From Nemophila menziesii (lineage: Eukaryota > Streptophyta > Magnoliopsida > Boraginales > Hydrophyllaceae), in contig JARWIR010000010.1 in the NCBI GenBank assembly GCA_029959085.1, positions 6,097,001-6,161,000 of the forward strand: a stretch of DNA of 64,000 nucleotides. Direction: 5' to 3'. Under the pieces are notes generated by a model. It was not told where the DNA came from and searched no databases. It worked only from the letters and a program-made list of their open reading frames with translations. Positions 22,878 through 36,598 of the stretch are shown here, piece after piece. Every line of letters starts with the position of its first letter. The stretch's first letter is position 1. The translations under genes and the position numbers were made by a program.

Positions 22878-25334
22878 CTGTAATTGCAAAGATGGAAAAG
22901 AAAAAATCATGAGATAAAATCTATAGTGTATTAAAAAAAAGTGTCTAGACTACAAAAAATCCATTTATATGTGGCAATTGGTATGTGTCTAAACATGGCT
23001 AAGCACACCAATGACCAATCTCATGTGGTCATACTTATATTGCTCTCGGGTTGGTATGTCTAATCTTGCATTGTCATCAGGATGTGGACATTCTATGGTA
23101 AACATGCAAACCATAGTAAAAATATTTAATCAAATAAAATGAAGCAAAAAATGAAAAGATATTTTAAAATGATTTATTTTTAAAATGTCATTAGAATCTC
23201 GTAATTCAGGTAAATTTAATATTAATATGAAAATATGCCTTGCTAAATCAAATACTCTCGATACGATGTTTATAACATAATTTTATTATTTTCCATTCTC
23301 ATCAAATTTATAAATTAACTCATCCACCATAAATGTTAGAAAAAACAAAATCGAAGGAAAAAATATACACTTTTATTACATACTAAAACCTCCATGAAAA
23401 CCTTATTACAGTTTAGTTTGGTTAAGTTTAAAATACTCTAACATCAAATAATTTAGTACAATCAAACACTAGAAAAAAATATACAGACTTCATATATTAC
23501 TTTGGCCAAAGTGTGTCAAAAAATTATATCATCCAATAGAATATAAAATTTTTTTTAACATAAGTTAATCCTATATGTAAGAATTAATATATTCATACAC
23601 ACTTCAATGCTAAAAAATAGTAAACATAATATTATAATTTTAAATTATAATAAATATCCCCATAGACAAAAATTTATAGATCCCACAAGACCTTATACAC
23701 CGTATTTTATTTGCCTCAATCTCTTATACATTTACCATAAATCTCAAAAAGATATAGTGTAATTTACTGTATTATTAATAAAGTTAAGTTTATTTATAGT
23801 TTTATAAATAAAATCTGAAATCAAATACATAATATAAAATATCTTACAATTATTAGAAAAGGCAAGACTTACCAAGATAACAATCCAAGAAGATATTTGT
23901 TTGTTGAAATATAATGACCATCGATCTTATTTCTGACAATAAATTATAAAACATTAAAAAAATTATTATATATTTTATCGTAATTAGTACTAATTACAAC
24001 TATTATCAAATAAATTCTTAAAGAGATTTAAAACAATGAATATTATAAAAAATCTGAAAAAAATAATAATTTAAGCATTCATAATTTTAAAATTAAAATA
24101 GGTCTTTAACCTAATCAAATAGTTTAACTTAATATTTATATTGACATATTTTTTGTCATAAAAATGGATCGCAACAAAAAAAGTATAAATAAATAGTATA
24201 AAAACTAAAAAGTACTGTAAAAACCTTTACTCAATAGCATTGACAAAACCCATTTGCAAAATTGAAAATGATTTTGGCTTTTGTTGTTGTTCTTCTTCTT
24301 TTGCTCTATCCATGGAGGAAATCCTTCTTTTGAATCATCCATGGAGGAAATCCTTTCTAAAATGTTGAGTCTTTGGTGCTTGAAACTAAGATCTAGATAG
24401 TTTGCGGCGCTAAAACTTTTTAATATATAGTATGAACATATTTTTAGGGTTTGTAATTTTTATGACGAACCTAGAGTCTATACTGGATCCATAGTTGCTT
24501 TTGGATCCTAAAATTTAAAATTGTGTCGGGATTTAAAAAATTTAAAGGAAATCCCGATTGTTTTGGTAATCATGATATTTTTGTACTGGGTTAATTTGGT
24601 ACTAGAAATTACAAACAATAAAATAATGGAAAATGTACTTAACTGATTTTTTTCTTTTTGGATATGTCCATGTTAATTAGAATTTGTACATGACCGAAAC
24701 TATTTTAGATTGGCTGTCTGATCTAGTCTTACTTGGTATAATCCAATTTGAGTTAACACGGGAGAAACTTATACTATAGGTATCTACGTATTTAAGTGTA
24801 AATACTTAGTTTAGAAAGGGATCATAAATAGTTAAGATATGGAGAAAATGTTAAGGTTGGGGAGCTAATGTATCTTTTGGTTTTGTTAATGTTTTATCCT
24901 TCTCACGATACTAATGAGCCTTGGTTAGTTGCAGCCTACCATAAATTTACCCTGGAGGTATATGTCTAATATACGATAACTCTAATTTATTAGTTTATGC
25001 AAGTTCTAGAGGGCGGGAATAGGAAACTAACCAATATTATTACTAATTTAAATAGATTTTACCATTATATATGATATGAAGACGAGTTGAGACAATATAT
25101 GAAACACTAGGTGATTCAAACCATGTACGATAGAAAGGGATCACGAAAGTCAGACGAATAATACAACTAAATTAGAGCATTGAATAAAGAAATAATGCCC
25201 GATAAAACATTATGTCTCTTGATCCTATAAATATATCAGAAAAATCTCCAACAATACCAAAATATTAGAGAATAATTAAACATTCAAATAACGTCACATA
25301 TTAAGGATAAATCCCCCGTGTAAGTCCAATAATC

Positions 25335-26030
25335 CCACAATTTACAGATGTTTTGGTTACCTAAATGATAACCTTAGGTTTTGAAAGTAAGCCAAGAACA
25401 CCTTTTGCATCTTCAGGGCCAATAATGCATTTAACATCATACCTAAGTTTCGTAGCAACAAATATTATACAAAATCATTTATTCTTTGTTTCATACCAAA
25501 TTATCAACCATGACTGATGTTGAACAATAAACATCTTTCAAAGTTATAATTGTTAGGGGGTTTATGAGCCCCTGGTATTTCTGATGAGAGTGTATCATTG
25601 ACCCCATAGGATTTTCCACGTACAATCCAGCAAAACCCTGTTACATATGTTCCTCTTCCATAGTTTGATTACCATCTTATTGTTAAAGTTTACTATTTTA
25701 TAGATGTCTAGTTTCCTTCCACCCATAGATGGTACCTATCTAGTTTCCCATCTCTATCATTCTTGGTTGTCTCTAAAAATATTTACAACTTGTTCGTTTT
25801 AGCGTAATTGTTCTCTTTGAACCTTTCACTTCAAATAGTATGTTATTTATACCAAGTTTTTGATATATCTATTGACTGTGCTTCAACATCTTCATCTTCA
25901 TTATAGAATGCTTGTCGAAATTTTCTCTTTGTTTCTAGTGAAATATGTTGGACTTTATTTGAGTTCTTTTGTTGAGATGAATTAGGGTTTTTAGTACCAT
26001 TTGATTTGGGTATGAAGGAGAAACCCACTA
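25335..26030 (-). mobile_element. Old LINE fragment, unit 2 (reverse transcriptase part deleted)
   Basis: Only the endonuclease N-terminal part and the ORF1-like frame (25,843-26,028) remain. The segment equivalent to 9,955-11,203 of unit 1 is missing, with the junction at cccacaa/tttacagatg near 25,340. Confidence 0.65.
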
Positions 26031-26519
26031 TTTTATGATTGAGTTTTTATTGGGCTGAAAGCACATTTGGGATTTCACTGAACAAATTAATAATTTTGGG
26101 GTACTTAACTAACCAAATTCAAAATTTTGAATATCGATTACATTAGCAGACTCAGATTGGGACCCTCTATTATATGGTGAAAAATATTCCACCATGTCAT
26201 TTGGAATGCAGCAAAATGGTGCCAAACATATTTGTAGCTGGAAATGGCATTCATCTAGACTTGTGAAATTTCCATTGTTCCTTGATAATAAATGCTTCTT
26301 ATCTTTTTTGTTCTAGACTATACTTTGTTGCATTCATCCCACTAACTTTTCTTTCCAATACTTCAATTTGTCAGGTTAGTTAACACACTGAATTTTTCTT
26401 CTCATTTCTGAGTCTTGGTCCTTCAATCGTTTGTTATCCAAACACATAGCTTCATAACATAAGACTATTTTCTTTTTGGTTCCTTAATTTTCTGTTCAAA
26501 TTTAGATTGGTTGCATAGT

Positions 26520-26660
26520 TGACTTAACGAACTAACTAGTATAATTCCATGTAGAAAGGGAATAGTTTAAGGTAAAAGATTTTTCTTATTTACTTTGTCA
26601 AGGTTGTTAGGGAGAATCCAAATATTATTTTCATTATGTGTATATTAACAACACTAAATA
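26520..26660 (+). pseudogene. Decayed F-box-associated remnant, unit 2
   Basis: Matches 12,375-12,520 of unit 1 and, more distantly, the F-box A 3' half. There is no open frame. Confidence 0.5.
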
Positions 26661-27749
26661 TTGATGTAAATTAGTAGATCTTTTTATTTTGCCTGCCTTA
26701 GACGTTGGATATATGCTTGTTGCATATTTGGTTCCACAACTTATCTTACAAGTTTTGAATGTGAGTTTTTTGCATATTTAGTCAATTTGAAGTTGTTGAT
26801 TTAACTATCGTAATCATCAAGTCGCTCACCCCTTCACTAAAAAATGCAATACTTGTTCGAAGTCCCCTCAACCTTCCCCGATCATATGATGTTTATCTGA
26901 TGGATCGTGTCTGGCCTTTAAATATTTTGGGGTCTAAAGTTGATGTTATGGAATGTTGCCTAAATGATTTGGTCTGGTTATCGATTCACTTTGATTTACT
27001 AATAGTAATTACGCGTGGAACATTTCTATTTTCTCTTACACAATCTATAATTGAGATTCGAATATTGTCCCTTAAATTATTTAAGACGCAAATAACACAT
27101 CGAGATTAATTTTTCCAATGACCTGATATGTAACATTACGTTGTTGAGATAATTTAATTTTTATGTATGATGCTATACATGACTATCGTTTCGGTTTGGT
27201 ATATCATTATTGTAAAATCAGGATTCCTTATTGTAGTCGATTATGTAATTTATAAATTGTTTCAATTGTAAAATAATTTATTTACTTCATTTTCATAATT
27301 GTTATAACTTAATTAAATAACAATTCATTGTAATAGTTTTAGTTAAATAGATTTTGATAGTAATAGGTTTTATTATTTTTGACTTGTAATAATTTAATTG
27401 TGTTTAACTTATTTATTATTTAATAAAATGATTGCTTGTATTTCAAAATATTTTTTTATTCATTAAACCATCAAATAAATAATGGAAAAAAGTAACAGAA
27501 TCTAATTAAACCGGAAAATCGAACCTAAATAAGAAACAAACCGGAAATACAAAACTTAAACTGAATCTAATCTAAGTCTAATTATTCTTTATTAATCAAA
27601 CCGAACCAATAATTGGATTGACGCAACCAGAGATTAACAATGTTTAAAAATTGTCGAAACTAAGATTTTAAGGCTTATTGCAAATTTTAAGAATTAATTA
27701 AATCTTTTAATATTTATTTAATTCAAACTTAAAAAATCTAAAAACCCAT

Positions 27750-28140
27750 GCCGCCAAACAGGAGCTAACATGTTGTTAGAGGGCCCATGCCCCCTTCTTC
27801 TTTAAAAAAACATAATTACCATAAAAATATTATAAATAATTAACCCTCAAATGATTTGAGAACTTATAAGAAATTTAATAAAAAATTATTTATAGAACTT
27901 TTATTGGTTTTTTATATAAAAATATTTTATTTTATATTAAACAAATAAACTTATAGGATATTTAATTAAAAAATTAATATCAAGACTTATATTGCAATCT
28001 TTATACATTATAGGGATCTATAGTGTAGTTTTGCATAATAGAAGGACTTATTTTATAATTTATACTTAATATATAGATTTATGATGCAAATAGGTGAATT
28101 TTTTATTAGAAGATCCCTAATAAAATTTCCTAGCTCTACC
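27750..28140. repeat. Dispersed element R, unit 2 to 3 boundary
   Basis: The array copy of the AT-rich element described at 13,620-14,015, with minor indels. Confidence 0.6.
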
Positions 28141-29007
28141 GTGAAATGCAAAAGATCCGGGTATTAATAAAAAAAATGAGTTAGTTGTGGGAATGGGCAT
28201 TAATTATCAGTTAAGCCCTAATTTGACTCATCATTAATCATTAGTGTTTTGTAAACCCTTAGCTATATATTATCATGACTATTCTCCAAAATTCAAAGAA
28301 ACTCAACTTCACCTTTCTGACTTCTCCATCTCTTGTCACTATAAGTTTTTTTATTACGTTTCTTTATTATTAGATTGCAACTAAAAGCTCACGTTTTTTC
28401 ATTATAATAAACACCTTTCCTGACTTTAACAGAATATGATGTTTAAATACTAATTCACTGCAAGAAACCAATATGGAATTTGCTTATGATCTCTCTGATA
28501 CGTGTGTTGTTTCAGTTTCGCATGTTTTTTTAATACATAAAAGAGTCAATTTAGACTCAAAATCATTTTGACTCCAATAAGTTTCAAAGCATGTTTTATA
28601 ATGTATTTAATATATAAACTATTATTGATGGTTCTACTCGGTCACAACTTACGGTTTTTTTAGTAATTATAAATCCCATTCCTTTTCATATAATATTAAT
28701 TGTTCCTAGTTAAAGCCATCTCTACAGATGTGCCTAATGAAAGCTACCTAAGCAATAAATGTTCAATTACAGATTCATTGTTGTGCAAAGATACTTCAAA
28801 ATTGATCCACCTTTATTATAGTTTCATGCATTTTGAAGTATTAATTTTTTTGTGTAGTAAATATGTAAATATTGACTAGTTTTATGTTAAGAAATGAGGA
28901 ATCTAGCATAGAAATATAAAATTTGGTGATGTGTCTTTCGTTAAATTTTCTATCTAAAGCCTGGTTATATTTGGTGATGATTCAACTTTTTGAATTCCAA
29001 ATATATG

Positions 29008-29575
29008 AAGTTTTTTTAGGCATTTAAGTGTACTTCTAAGAGGTGGTATAGCTTTGTATCTGATCCCTCGTTTTTGCATATTTTTAATGGAAGCGTTTTT
29101 GCATATTTTTAATGGAAGCGTTTTTGCATATTTTTAATGGAAGCGTTTTTGCATATTTTTAATGGAAGCGTTTTTGCATATTTTTAATGGTAGAGTAAAC
29201 AGTACTCATCGTGCATAAAATATATCCGTCAGACAATGTCAATATCTTATCTTTCAATGTAGTAGAAACGAAATATACAATGGAAATTAATGTTTTGAAT
29301 TTTCATCTAGAAAAAGTGTATCTTGTATCTTGTATCGTCATCTAATGGTATACTTTGTTTCCGGAGTTGGGGTTTTCATAATGGATGCTATGTTATATAC
29401 ATATGCAATCCAGTTACAAGACAGTGGCTACAATTAAGATCCAAAGTGGAACAATATCATTTTTCTATAAAACATCTTGTATTTGTTTTCTACCCTTTCC
29501 GTGCTACATAAGGGGTATATTCAATGTTTAAGTTGGTCAACACTAAATTCTCTACAAGTAGCAATCCTGACGATA
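29008..29575 (+). pseudogene. F-box A, copy 3, F-box core partly deleted
   Basis: About 55 bp encoding most of the F-box (the LSRLPVKSLM segment) is missing at about 29,019, where gtttttttagg joins catttaagtg. The minisatellite has grown to five copies. The F-box-associated start is readable at 29,323-29,511 (SSNGILCFRSWGF, CNPVTRQWLQL, FVFYPF). It is truncated at the array breakpoint. Confidence 0.75.
29071..29195 (+). repeat. 25-bp minisatellite in F-box A copy 3, 5 copies
   Basis: Repeat starts at 29,071, 29,096, 29,121, 29,146 and 29,171. The copies are nearly identical to each other, which points to recent expansion by slippage or unequal exchange. Confidence 0.9.
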
Positions 29576-30059
29576 CAAGTGTCACCCTACACATTAGAGA
29601 CATTGTTTTAAGTGTCACCCAACACTTTGGGGACACCATTTCAAGTGAAAATAAAAATTAATAGACAGTTCCTATATTTTGCTATAGCATAATTCAAATA
29701 ATCCAAATATTAACAATAAAATAATTGTGTAACATCTACTAGCTTTAGCTTATACTTCACCTCTTAACCATTATTTTCATCTTTCTTTTTATCTCCCAAA
29801 CATCATATGATTTTCATGATATAAAAGATATATAAAATAATTAGATATGCAAAAAATGGAATCAGAGATCAATAACTTTTCGTTTCTAAAAGCTTACCTC
29901 TAATTTCATTTATAAATAATCCATTAAGTCAACTTCTTGCAAGAATCGTGGAAACTGAGAAAAAAGAAAGAAAAACCAAAGTTAGAGTAAATGACGAAAA
30001 CACATTTCAGATATTTCACTTAAGGACCTCCAACTTTTAGAATATACAAATATTTACTT

Positions 30060-31024
30060 GATCAACACCATTAAGAGCATTTATTCTACCAATTGAAGAT
30101 TTTGATCGCATATATCGAAACATTCAGCAAAACCATCTTCTAACCACAACACCTTACTAAGACCACATCAATAAAAAAATGTAAGTATAATTTTTCCAGA
30201 CACTTAATGAGTTTAACGATGAAATGAATTGTCCCTGTACGGAAAAAACAAAAAGTAACACAAAGGTCTCGAATAATTAAAAGGTTTAACAAATTTTAAC
30301 CTTTTCTAATTCAATTCTGTATAAATATGGACATGAAGCAGCTTAAAACAGAACCTGTTTAAGTTGAAACAGTAATTAAATAAGTGCAACTTTAATTGGG
30401 CGCGATTAGTAATTTTCAATATTTAAGGGTAAAAAAACCTTGGAACACGCAAATTGTAATGACTTCCGTGAAGGTGAATCAAACGATCAGCACAAAGAAA
30501 CACGATTTTCGAATAATCATCACTTAATACCTGGGGTACAAGTACAAATTCTTGAGTCAAATACATGAAAAGACTTTTTTACCCCTACTTTTAAATAGAT
30601 TATTACCTCGAAATCAACGATTTCTATTTCTGATATCAAATGGCTTTCGAACTTGAGTGCAAGTTCACGCAATTTGTATACTTTGACTTGTGGAAGGTAT
30701 ATAACTGGTGATAAAGTTGTGGGCAATACTCATTGATCACCTGATGCTAAAAGATATTCTCCACCATGAGTAGCTTTAATTCTTGTAGTTGCGGTTTTCG
30801 AATCTTAAAGCTTGAACTAATTCTACCTAAAAAGCATATAAAGATAAAAATCAATCTTTAACAACCTATAAAGCTATTTTATTGAGTGATATATCATTTT
30901 CTTTGCTAGGGTTTGATAAATAAATAAGTAAAATAGTATATATTACCATTGTCTTTGCGGAGAGCTCTGAGCTTCTTTGGAGCGAGCCATGTTGCATCAT
31001 TGCATTGTTGGCATGAAACTGTAT
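30060..31024 (-). pseudogene. NOL10/ENP2-like fragment, unit 3
   Basis: Same exons and same shared frameshift as the other units. Exon 3 is readable as PQVKVYKLRELALKFESHL with an intact following intron donor. A small deletion (about 30,205) removes part of the intron region near the 3' end. Confidence 0.8.
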
Positions 31025-31125
31025 ACATCATTAATGATACAAATAAGTCAGTAAAAACTCCCTAATGGTGGATCAACTTCAATTTATATTAACCAATTAA
31101 ATTCATTGATAAATAAGAATAGTAC

Positions 31126-31200
31126 CTCGTATAGTATCATAGCTAAGGAGAAAACATCCACTTTATTATCATATTTCCTGTGCTTGAATACTTCAGGAGC
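31126..31200 (-). pseudogene. Captured protein-kinase exon, unit 3
   Basis: A 75-bp exon with both acceptor (gacag) and donor (GAG/GTACT) intact: the best preserved of the three. One Lys codon before VDVFS is changed to Asn. Confidence 0.8.
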
Positions 31201-31497
31201 CTGTCATTTTACATAGTACCTTCTATTATCATTCATTTAATGAAATTATTGTCATTTTCAATGCTAAAAAATGGTAAACATAATATTGTCATTTTCAATT
31301 ATAATAAATATCCCCATGGACAAAAATTTATAGATCGCACAAGATCTTATACACAATATTTTATTTGCCTCAATCCCTTATACATTTACCATAAGTCTCA
31401 AAAAGTTATTGTGTAATTTGCTATACAATTAATAAAGTTAAGTTTATCTATATTTTAATAAAAAAATCTAAAATCAAATAAGGAACACGAAATGTCT

Positions 31498-33481
31498 AAC
31501 AATTATTATAGAGGCAACAAAATTTTGGAAAACCTAGAGGACCTCAGATTTTGCCCTAAGAAAATAAAACCAAGTATATCGACTAAAATCATCTATAAAT
31601 ATCACAAATAATTTATATCTATTATGAGAAATGATTAGAGATATTTCCCACACATCACTATGGATAATGTCAAAACATTTAGTAGCACGACTACCCGAAG
31701 AAGGAAAAGATAGAGTCTTAATTTTAACCAAATTTGCATACCGAACAATTTGAAGATAGTGACTTAGGATCTTGAATTTAATTATCAATCAAACCAGAAT
31801 TGAAAAGATGAGAGTAATTAACCGAGCTTGGATGATCCAAGCGTTTGTGCGACACCTCACTAATATTAAAGACAAAATACGAGTGGAAAGAGTCGGCCAA
31901 CTTTAGGCCCCTTTGCAAGTTTTTTCCTCGTCACCTGAACCTACACAAGACAACCATCACGAGAAAATGGACATCACAGTTGTTATTAACTAATTGACCA
32001 ATTGATAATGTAAGGATTAGATAGAGTAGGAGATATGTAAACATTTTGAAATAAAGAATTGATATCTCCTATTGCATTTATAGCTAAATGAGTCCCGTTA
32101 GCTACTTAGATTTGGGATGAACCAATATATGGAAGAACATTTCATAACGTATCAGAAGATGGTGTCATATAATTGGATGCAGTGGAATCAATAAGCCATT
32201 ATTTATGTGAAGTATTACCTTGGAGCCCCAAGGCGGAAAGAGCAGTCACAATCTTTTGTTGCACCATCTCAAGTGTGAGACTCGAGGATCCCGTTGTAGA
32301 TGAGGTTGAGGATTATTCTGAAACCGAAGAATTTCGCATAGTAGCTTGATAAGCATTAGCATGGTGGCGAAGCGGTGGCTGAGTTGGACATTCTTTGATA
32401 AAATGGCCTGGTTTCTTACAATAGTTTCAAACTTTCTTGACGCACTTGGTATCAATATGACCATATTCCTTACATCCGTAACATTGAATTATCGTGCGCC
32501 GCAAAGCAATTGGATTCAGATTGATATCTTGTTGAAACACAATTTGGGCATAGAGGCGAAGCTCTTATCGAAGTAATTCTATGAAACAAACACCCAAAGA
32601 TGGTGGAAGATATCTATTCATTAAACATATGCGAGTAACCTCAAATTCGGGGTGTAAATTCATTAAAAATTGATCTCTTTTGCTCTGCTCATGAACAACC
32701 AAAACACCAGGAAGAGAAGTAGTAGACACATTTGCACAAACCACCTCGGAAAACTCTCCCTGCAAATTCAAGAAAGAAGAATAATATTCTTGAATTGAGA
32801 GATTACATTTAGTAAAGTTAAGCAATCTCGTACTCCAACTAAAACTGGCATGCGGAATTATTCAGGTTATGAACCTTCTTCAAGTGTGTCCAGATGGTTT
32901 CCGCAGTTTTATATGCCCATAAATTAAGCACAATAAGAGGGTCGACAAAAATTAAAATCCACGATATCACACGAGCATCCTGAACCTTTATTTGGTTAAT
33001 TCTGTTGGATCCTTAGGTTCAGGAGCACTTCCATCAATTTGACCCATAATTCTTTTCACGTAACAAATGAACGAATTGTAATTGCAAAATAGAATAATTG
33101 TTTCCATCAAATTGCACCCCAAAAGAATCACTATAAGACATTATGAGGAAAAAAAAGATAAAAAACTCCTCTGAAATTTGAATTTGATGTAAAAGTTACA
33201 CAACACAAATAACCTCCCTGATCTTTTAAAACTGAACAATACTCTTTTGACACTCAAAGTAAAAAAAGACTCTATTTTAGTTATAACGCTCTGATACCAT
33301 ATCAATTCGATTGAATAACTCTCAATATAAGATTTTTCTATTATATATAAAAAATATAGGAGTAATTACAAGGCAAGAAATCAATCATTACATAATTCTA
33401 GGCATTACATGGTTCTAGCCCTTGATTCTAGTAATTACATGATTCTATCACCCCGATTCTAGCAATCATTATATTCTAACA
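31498..33481 (-). mobile_element. 3'-truncated Ty1-copia, unit 3
   Basis: LTR 33,300-33,481 and primer site 33,288-33,299. Gag core at 32,565-32,825. Zinc-knuckle region near 32,350-32,500, with Cys and stop changes. Integrase start at 31,534-31,788, where FVIFIDDFSRYTWFYFLRAK is open in this copy. Truncated at the same point as units 1 and 2, so truncation predates duplication. Confidence 0.85.
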
Positions 33482-33599
33482 CCTTAATTCAAGCATATGA
33501 AGTAAGTTACAATTATCTACCTAAATATATACAACAAGAATTAAGGCTAAGGATATTCTAAGTAAATAGATTATTCTTTGCCTAAATATATGCTAAAAT

Positions 33600-33975
33600 A
33601 TGGACGCCTCTTATACAAATATTGAAATTAAGTATGAGTCTTTTCGTGAGCATGCCTATGCAACTTGATGTGGTGTATGGCCAATTGATGCTCTATATCA
33701 TAGAACCCACAATATTGTATATAATTTATAGACTTGAAAAAAGGTAAGTTACAGGATTTTGATTTGATCGAATATACAAAATAGGCTTGCATCACGAAGA
33801 CAACAATTTATGTCATGTGACAAAAACTAATGTATCTAGTCCGTTTCTAGTCATTGGCTATCGTTTCAAGAAGATAGATAACAAAGTAACTAGGAACTTC
33901 ATATTAAGTAGTAATATCATCCAAATCTACATAAGTTTTTCATTTTGCAACATCAATTTATCTGATAGTTAATTT
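33600..33975 (+). pseudogene. Unidentified exon-like segment, unit 3
   Basis: The third array copy of the 5,510 segment, with block 33,787-33,972. Same start context (ttgcatcacgaagac), no ATG. Confidence 0.4.
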
Positions 33976-34928
33976 TTTTTTGGATCCATATAATAGTCCA
34001 TTATTTTACGAAAAAAATCTGCAAACTATAGGTCATTCCCTACTTTAGACCTAAACTTTAAAAGTCCCTCAAGTAGTCTTTAAATTAGTTTCATCGTTAG
34101 TCCCTATACATAATCCATTCAAATATAATTGTTATGTACCCACATTTTGTATTAGAGATCAATTGCAAGGAAAAGTTGTTAGTCCAATGATCATTCAAAT
34201 TATTAGTTCAATGATATGTCTTTAAAATTTCAGGACCCAAACATAAAAATTACTTGTAATATAAAAATCATTTAGGAATATTTCCCTTTTATCTTATATG
34301 TTTGTGACAGTTTAATTTACAAAATCTGTAAATTTTAACAAATTCATTCTTTTATCCTTCAATTTTATCAAATATCCACATAATCAGTATATGTGACACT
34401 ACTTTTAGTGTCACGTGTTACTATTCGGTGGATATTGTAAGAAAATCAAAGGAATAATAAAGAAAAACGTCAAGTAGAAAGATAATATAAGGAGTTTGTT
34501 AATAATGGTAGTACGATTGTGAATGATAACCTGACAATCTAGTCTTTTATCTTTGTTCCAAAACTAAACCTAGATTAAAAGTAACTTCTCTAAAGAATTT
34601 AATCTTAATTTTAAATTTCAATTTCAACTCCAGCTCGAATGTATATTCCTCAGGACACTAAACATTGTTTCGAAAACTTATAAAAGCTCAAAATTTACAA
34701 AATTCAGCATATACAAACAATGAAAAATACAAGTGAGACTTTTATTGAGAACATGTTACAACTACTCAATCCTGCCACCTTTAGAGTAAGTTTGTCTCAT
34801 CTAATTAATGCCTTATAAAAGAGTTTCACAAGGATGATCTAGTTGCCACCGGTAGTAGCTTTTGTTGCTGAAGAAAAAATAAAAACAATTGATACAGCCA
34901 AAATTGATACAAACCTATATCACTCACA

Positions 34929-35555
34929 CTAATACCACAAAGAGCTAGACTTACCAAATCAAAATGTTTTCTTTTGTTGAAATGCCATGGTCATCGGTCT
35001 TTTTGGATTGAGTAGGACATTACGAGCACTTATATCAACCTTTCTCCACGCCTTATAAACACCAACCGTTATTATGAATTCTGTTATGTATTCTGAGTAC
35101 AGAACTTTGTATACCCTAGAAGCAGAAGCGTAAGCTAGATTCCATGTACCAGAATAATTACACCTAGGAATTAGAGAGAGGGGCAAGTACTGTTTTGTTA
35201 CAAAATTTGCAGCATAACAAGGGATTCGAGTAGTGCGAGAACGGCTCCATTTAGGACCTAGTACAAAAACTATTCCATTACAACTCGCCCGAATATTTTT
35301 TACACAATCAAGATTTCTCATCGGCATCATTATGGTCTGGTGTAAGTCCGCATACCATCTCATGGATTTTTTAACTATGAGTCCATGTTTTGCGTTATGG
35401 AGGTGTGCATATATGAAAGAGGGGGACTTGATAATGTTATACCATTCTTTACACACTTACCTCATAACATTGTAAATAACATCGGCTGGAAGGCATAAAA
35501 GTATCATCATAATAATATCTTCGGGAAGACATCCTCGGCTTTCCTCAGTATTCAT
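34929..35555 (-). pseudogene. F-box C, unit 3
   Basis: ATG at 35,555 opens MNTEESRGCLPEDIIMMILL, but a Leu codon before VCKEWYN has become TAA near 35,460. The remainder (34,959-35,456) is open over 165 codons and preserves the F-box-associated domain best (CNGIVFVLGPKW, TKQYLPLSLIPRCNYSG, YKVLYSEYITEF). A second stop follows KKTF. This is probably the most useful copy for family assignment. Confidence 0.75.
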
Positions 35556-36213
35556 CTGTAATTGCAAAAAGGTAAAAGAAAAAATCATGAGACAAATTCT
35601 ATAGTCTATTAAAAAAAAGTGTCTACACTACAAAAAAATTCATTTATATGTGGCAATTGGTATGTGGCACAACTAGTAACCTCCACCTCACAATTGTTTT
35701 TTAATAAGTCAACGTGGCAGTGTCTTAACTTACTGCCACCATATAGTGAAAAATACTTTGACTATTAAGTCAAAACCCTTTTATATTTTGTTTACACAAT
35801 ATATGAGTTCAACTCTCTCCCCTCTATTAAAAGCTCCAAACTTAACCTCACGGTGGCGTCTCATATTCCCTCATGGTGGCGTCTCTTCTTCTACGATGAG
35901 GACTCATGACGAAGGCAACCGATACGGCGAAGGCGACGGATTTCGCTACTTCAATCGCATTTCTTCTCAATCAAAGCCCCTAAAACATAATCCCTTTTTC
36001 CTCACGGTGGAGCCTCCTCTTCTCCGAAAAAGGCTCTCATGGCGACGGCGATGAAATCGCATTTTTGTACTTTTTTTGTATTTTTTTATATTCTTACCGT
36101 AGCCTCTCCTCTTCCATATCGGTGACCTTCTCCGCCGATCTCCGGAGTTTGTTTTGTTTAGGCTATAACTTGTAGTGTTTTATATTGATTATTTCTCTAT
36201 GTTCATATTTTAG

Positions 36214-36300
36214 GGTCAATTTATTTGTGGATTCGAAGGTTAAAATGAATGGTGATACTCGCTCAAAGTTAGATGATTATGAAGTAATTGAGTAGATTAG
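36214..36300 (+). pseudogene. Possible captured first coding exon of a NEK-type kinase
   Basis: After a 3' splice site (catattttag), an ATG at 36,245 opens MNGDTRSKLDDYEVIE and then a stop. Plant NIMA-related kinases commonly begin with a DDYEVIEQIG-like segment, so this may be a NEK first exon with its glycine loop lost. The match is short and rests on memory of the family. Confidence 0.4.
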
Positions 36301-36471
36301 AAGCTGAACCATTCAAGAGCTTCACACGTTTCTACAAACGGTTATTATAGCAACTTCCATTAAAGGCCCTAATTAGACGTTTTGAACTAGTATCAGTCAG
36401 AAAGGCCTTTGCTAACATATGATATAAATAATAATTCTTAGCAATTGGAAAATTCTGACTAACCTCCTTTT

Positions 36472-36598
36472 AAGTGTAAGAAGGTCATGAGTATCCTGCT
36501 CAGTGAACCATCCAACTTTGTACGCTGTCAGTCTGATTAAAGAAGCAACACATTCATGAATATGAAAGACAGTAAAAGCAAAAGGATGAAGGATGTCA
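36472..36598 (-). pseudogene. Unidentified captured exon
   Basis: A minus-strand stretch is open for about 42 codons with protein-like composition (ECVASLIRLTAYKVGWFTEQ, then HDLLTLKRR). It is bounded by a possible donor (GAGG/TTAG is not canonical) and an AT-rich intron-like flank. I do not recognise the gene. Confidence 0.3.

Larger units (their letters stand above)
15471..29575. repeat. Tandem segmental repeat, unit 2
   Basis: Colinear with unit 1. It carries one private insertion (a solo LTR at 17,216-18,740) and one private deletion: about 1.25 kb of old LINE, present at 9,955-11,203 in unit 1, is missing at about 25,340. The two changes nearly cancel, so the period stays about 14.1 kb. 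A 40-bp deletion has removed one arm of a palindrome near 21,769. About 90 bp of the NOL10 pseudogene near 16,350 is also missing. Confidence 0.9.

Noticed and set aside
36039..36125. 28-codon frame (MATAMKSHF start) with a hydrophobic stretch like a signal peptide
   Set aside because: Too short and with no downstream exon that continues it; kept only as part of the captured segment.
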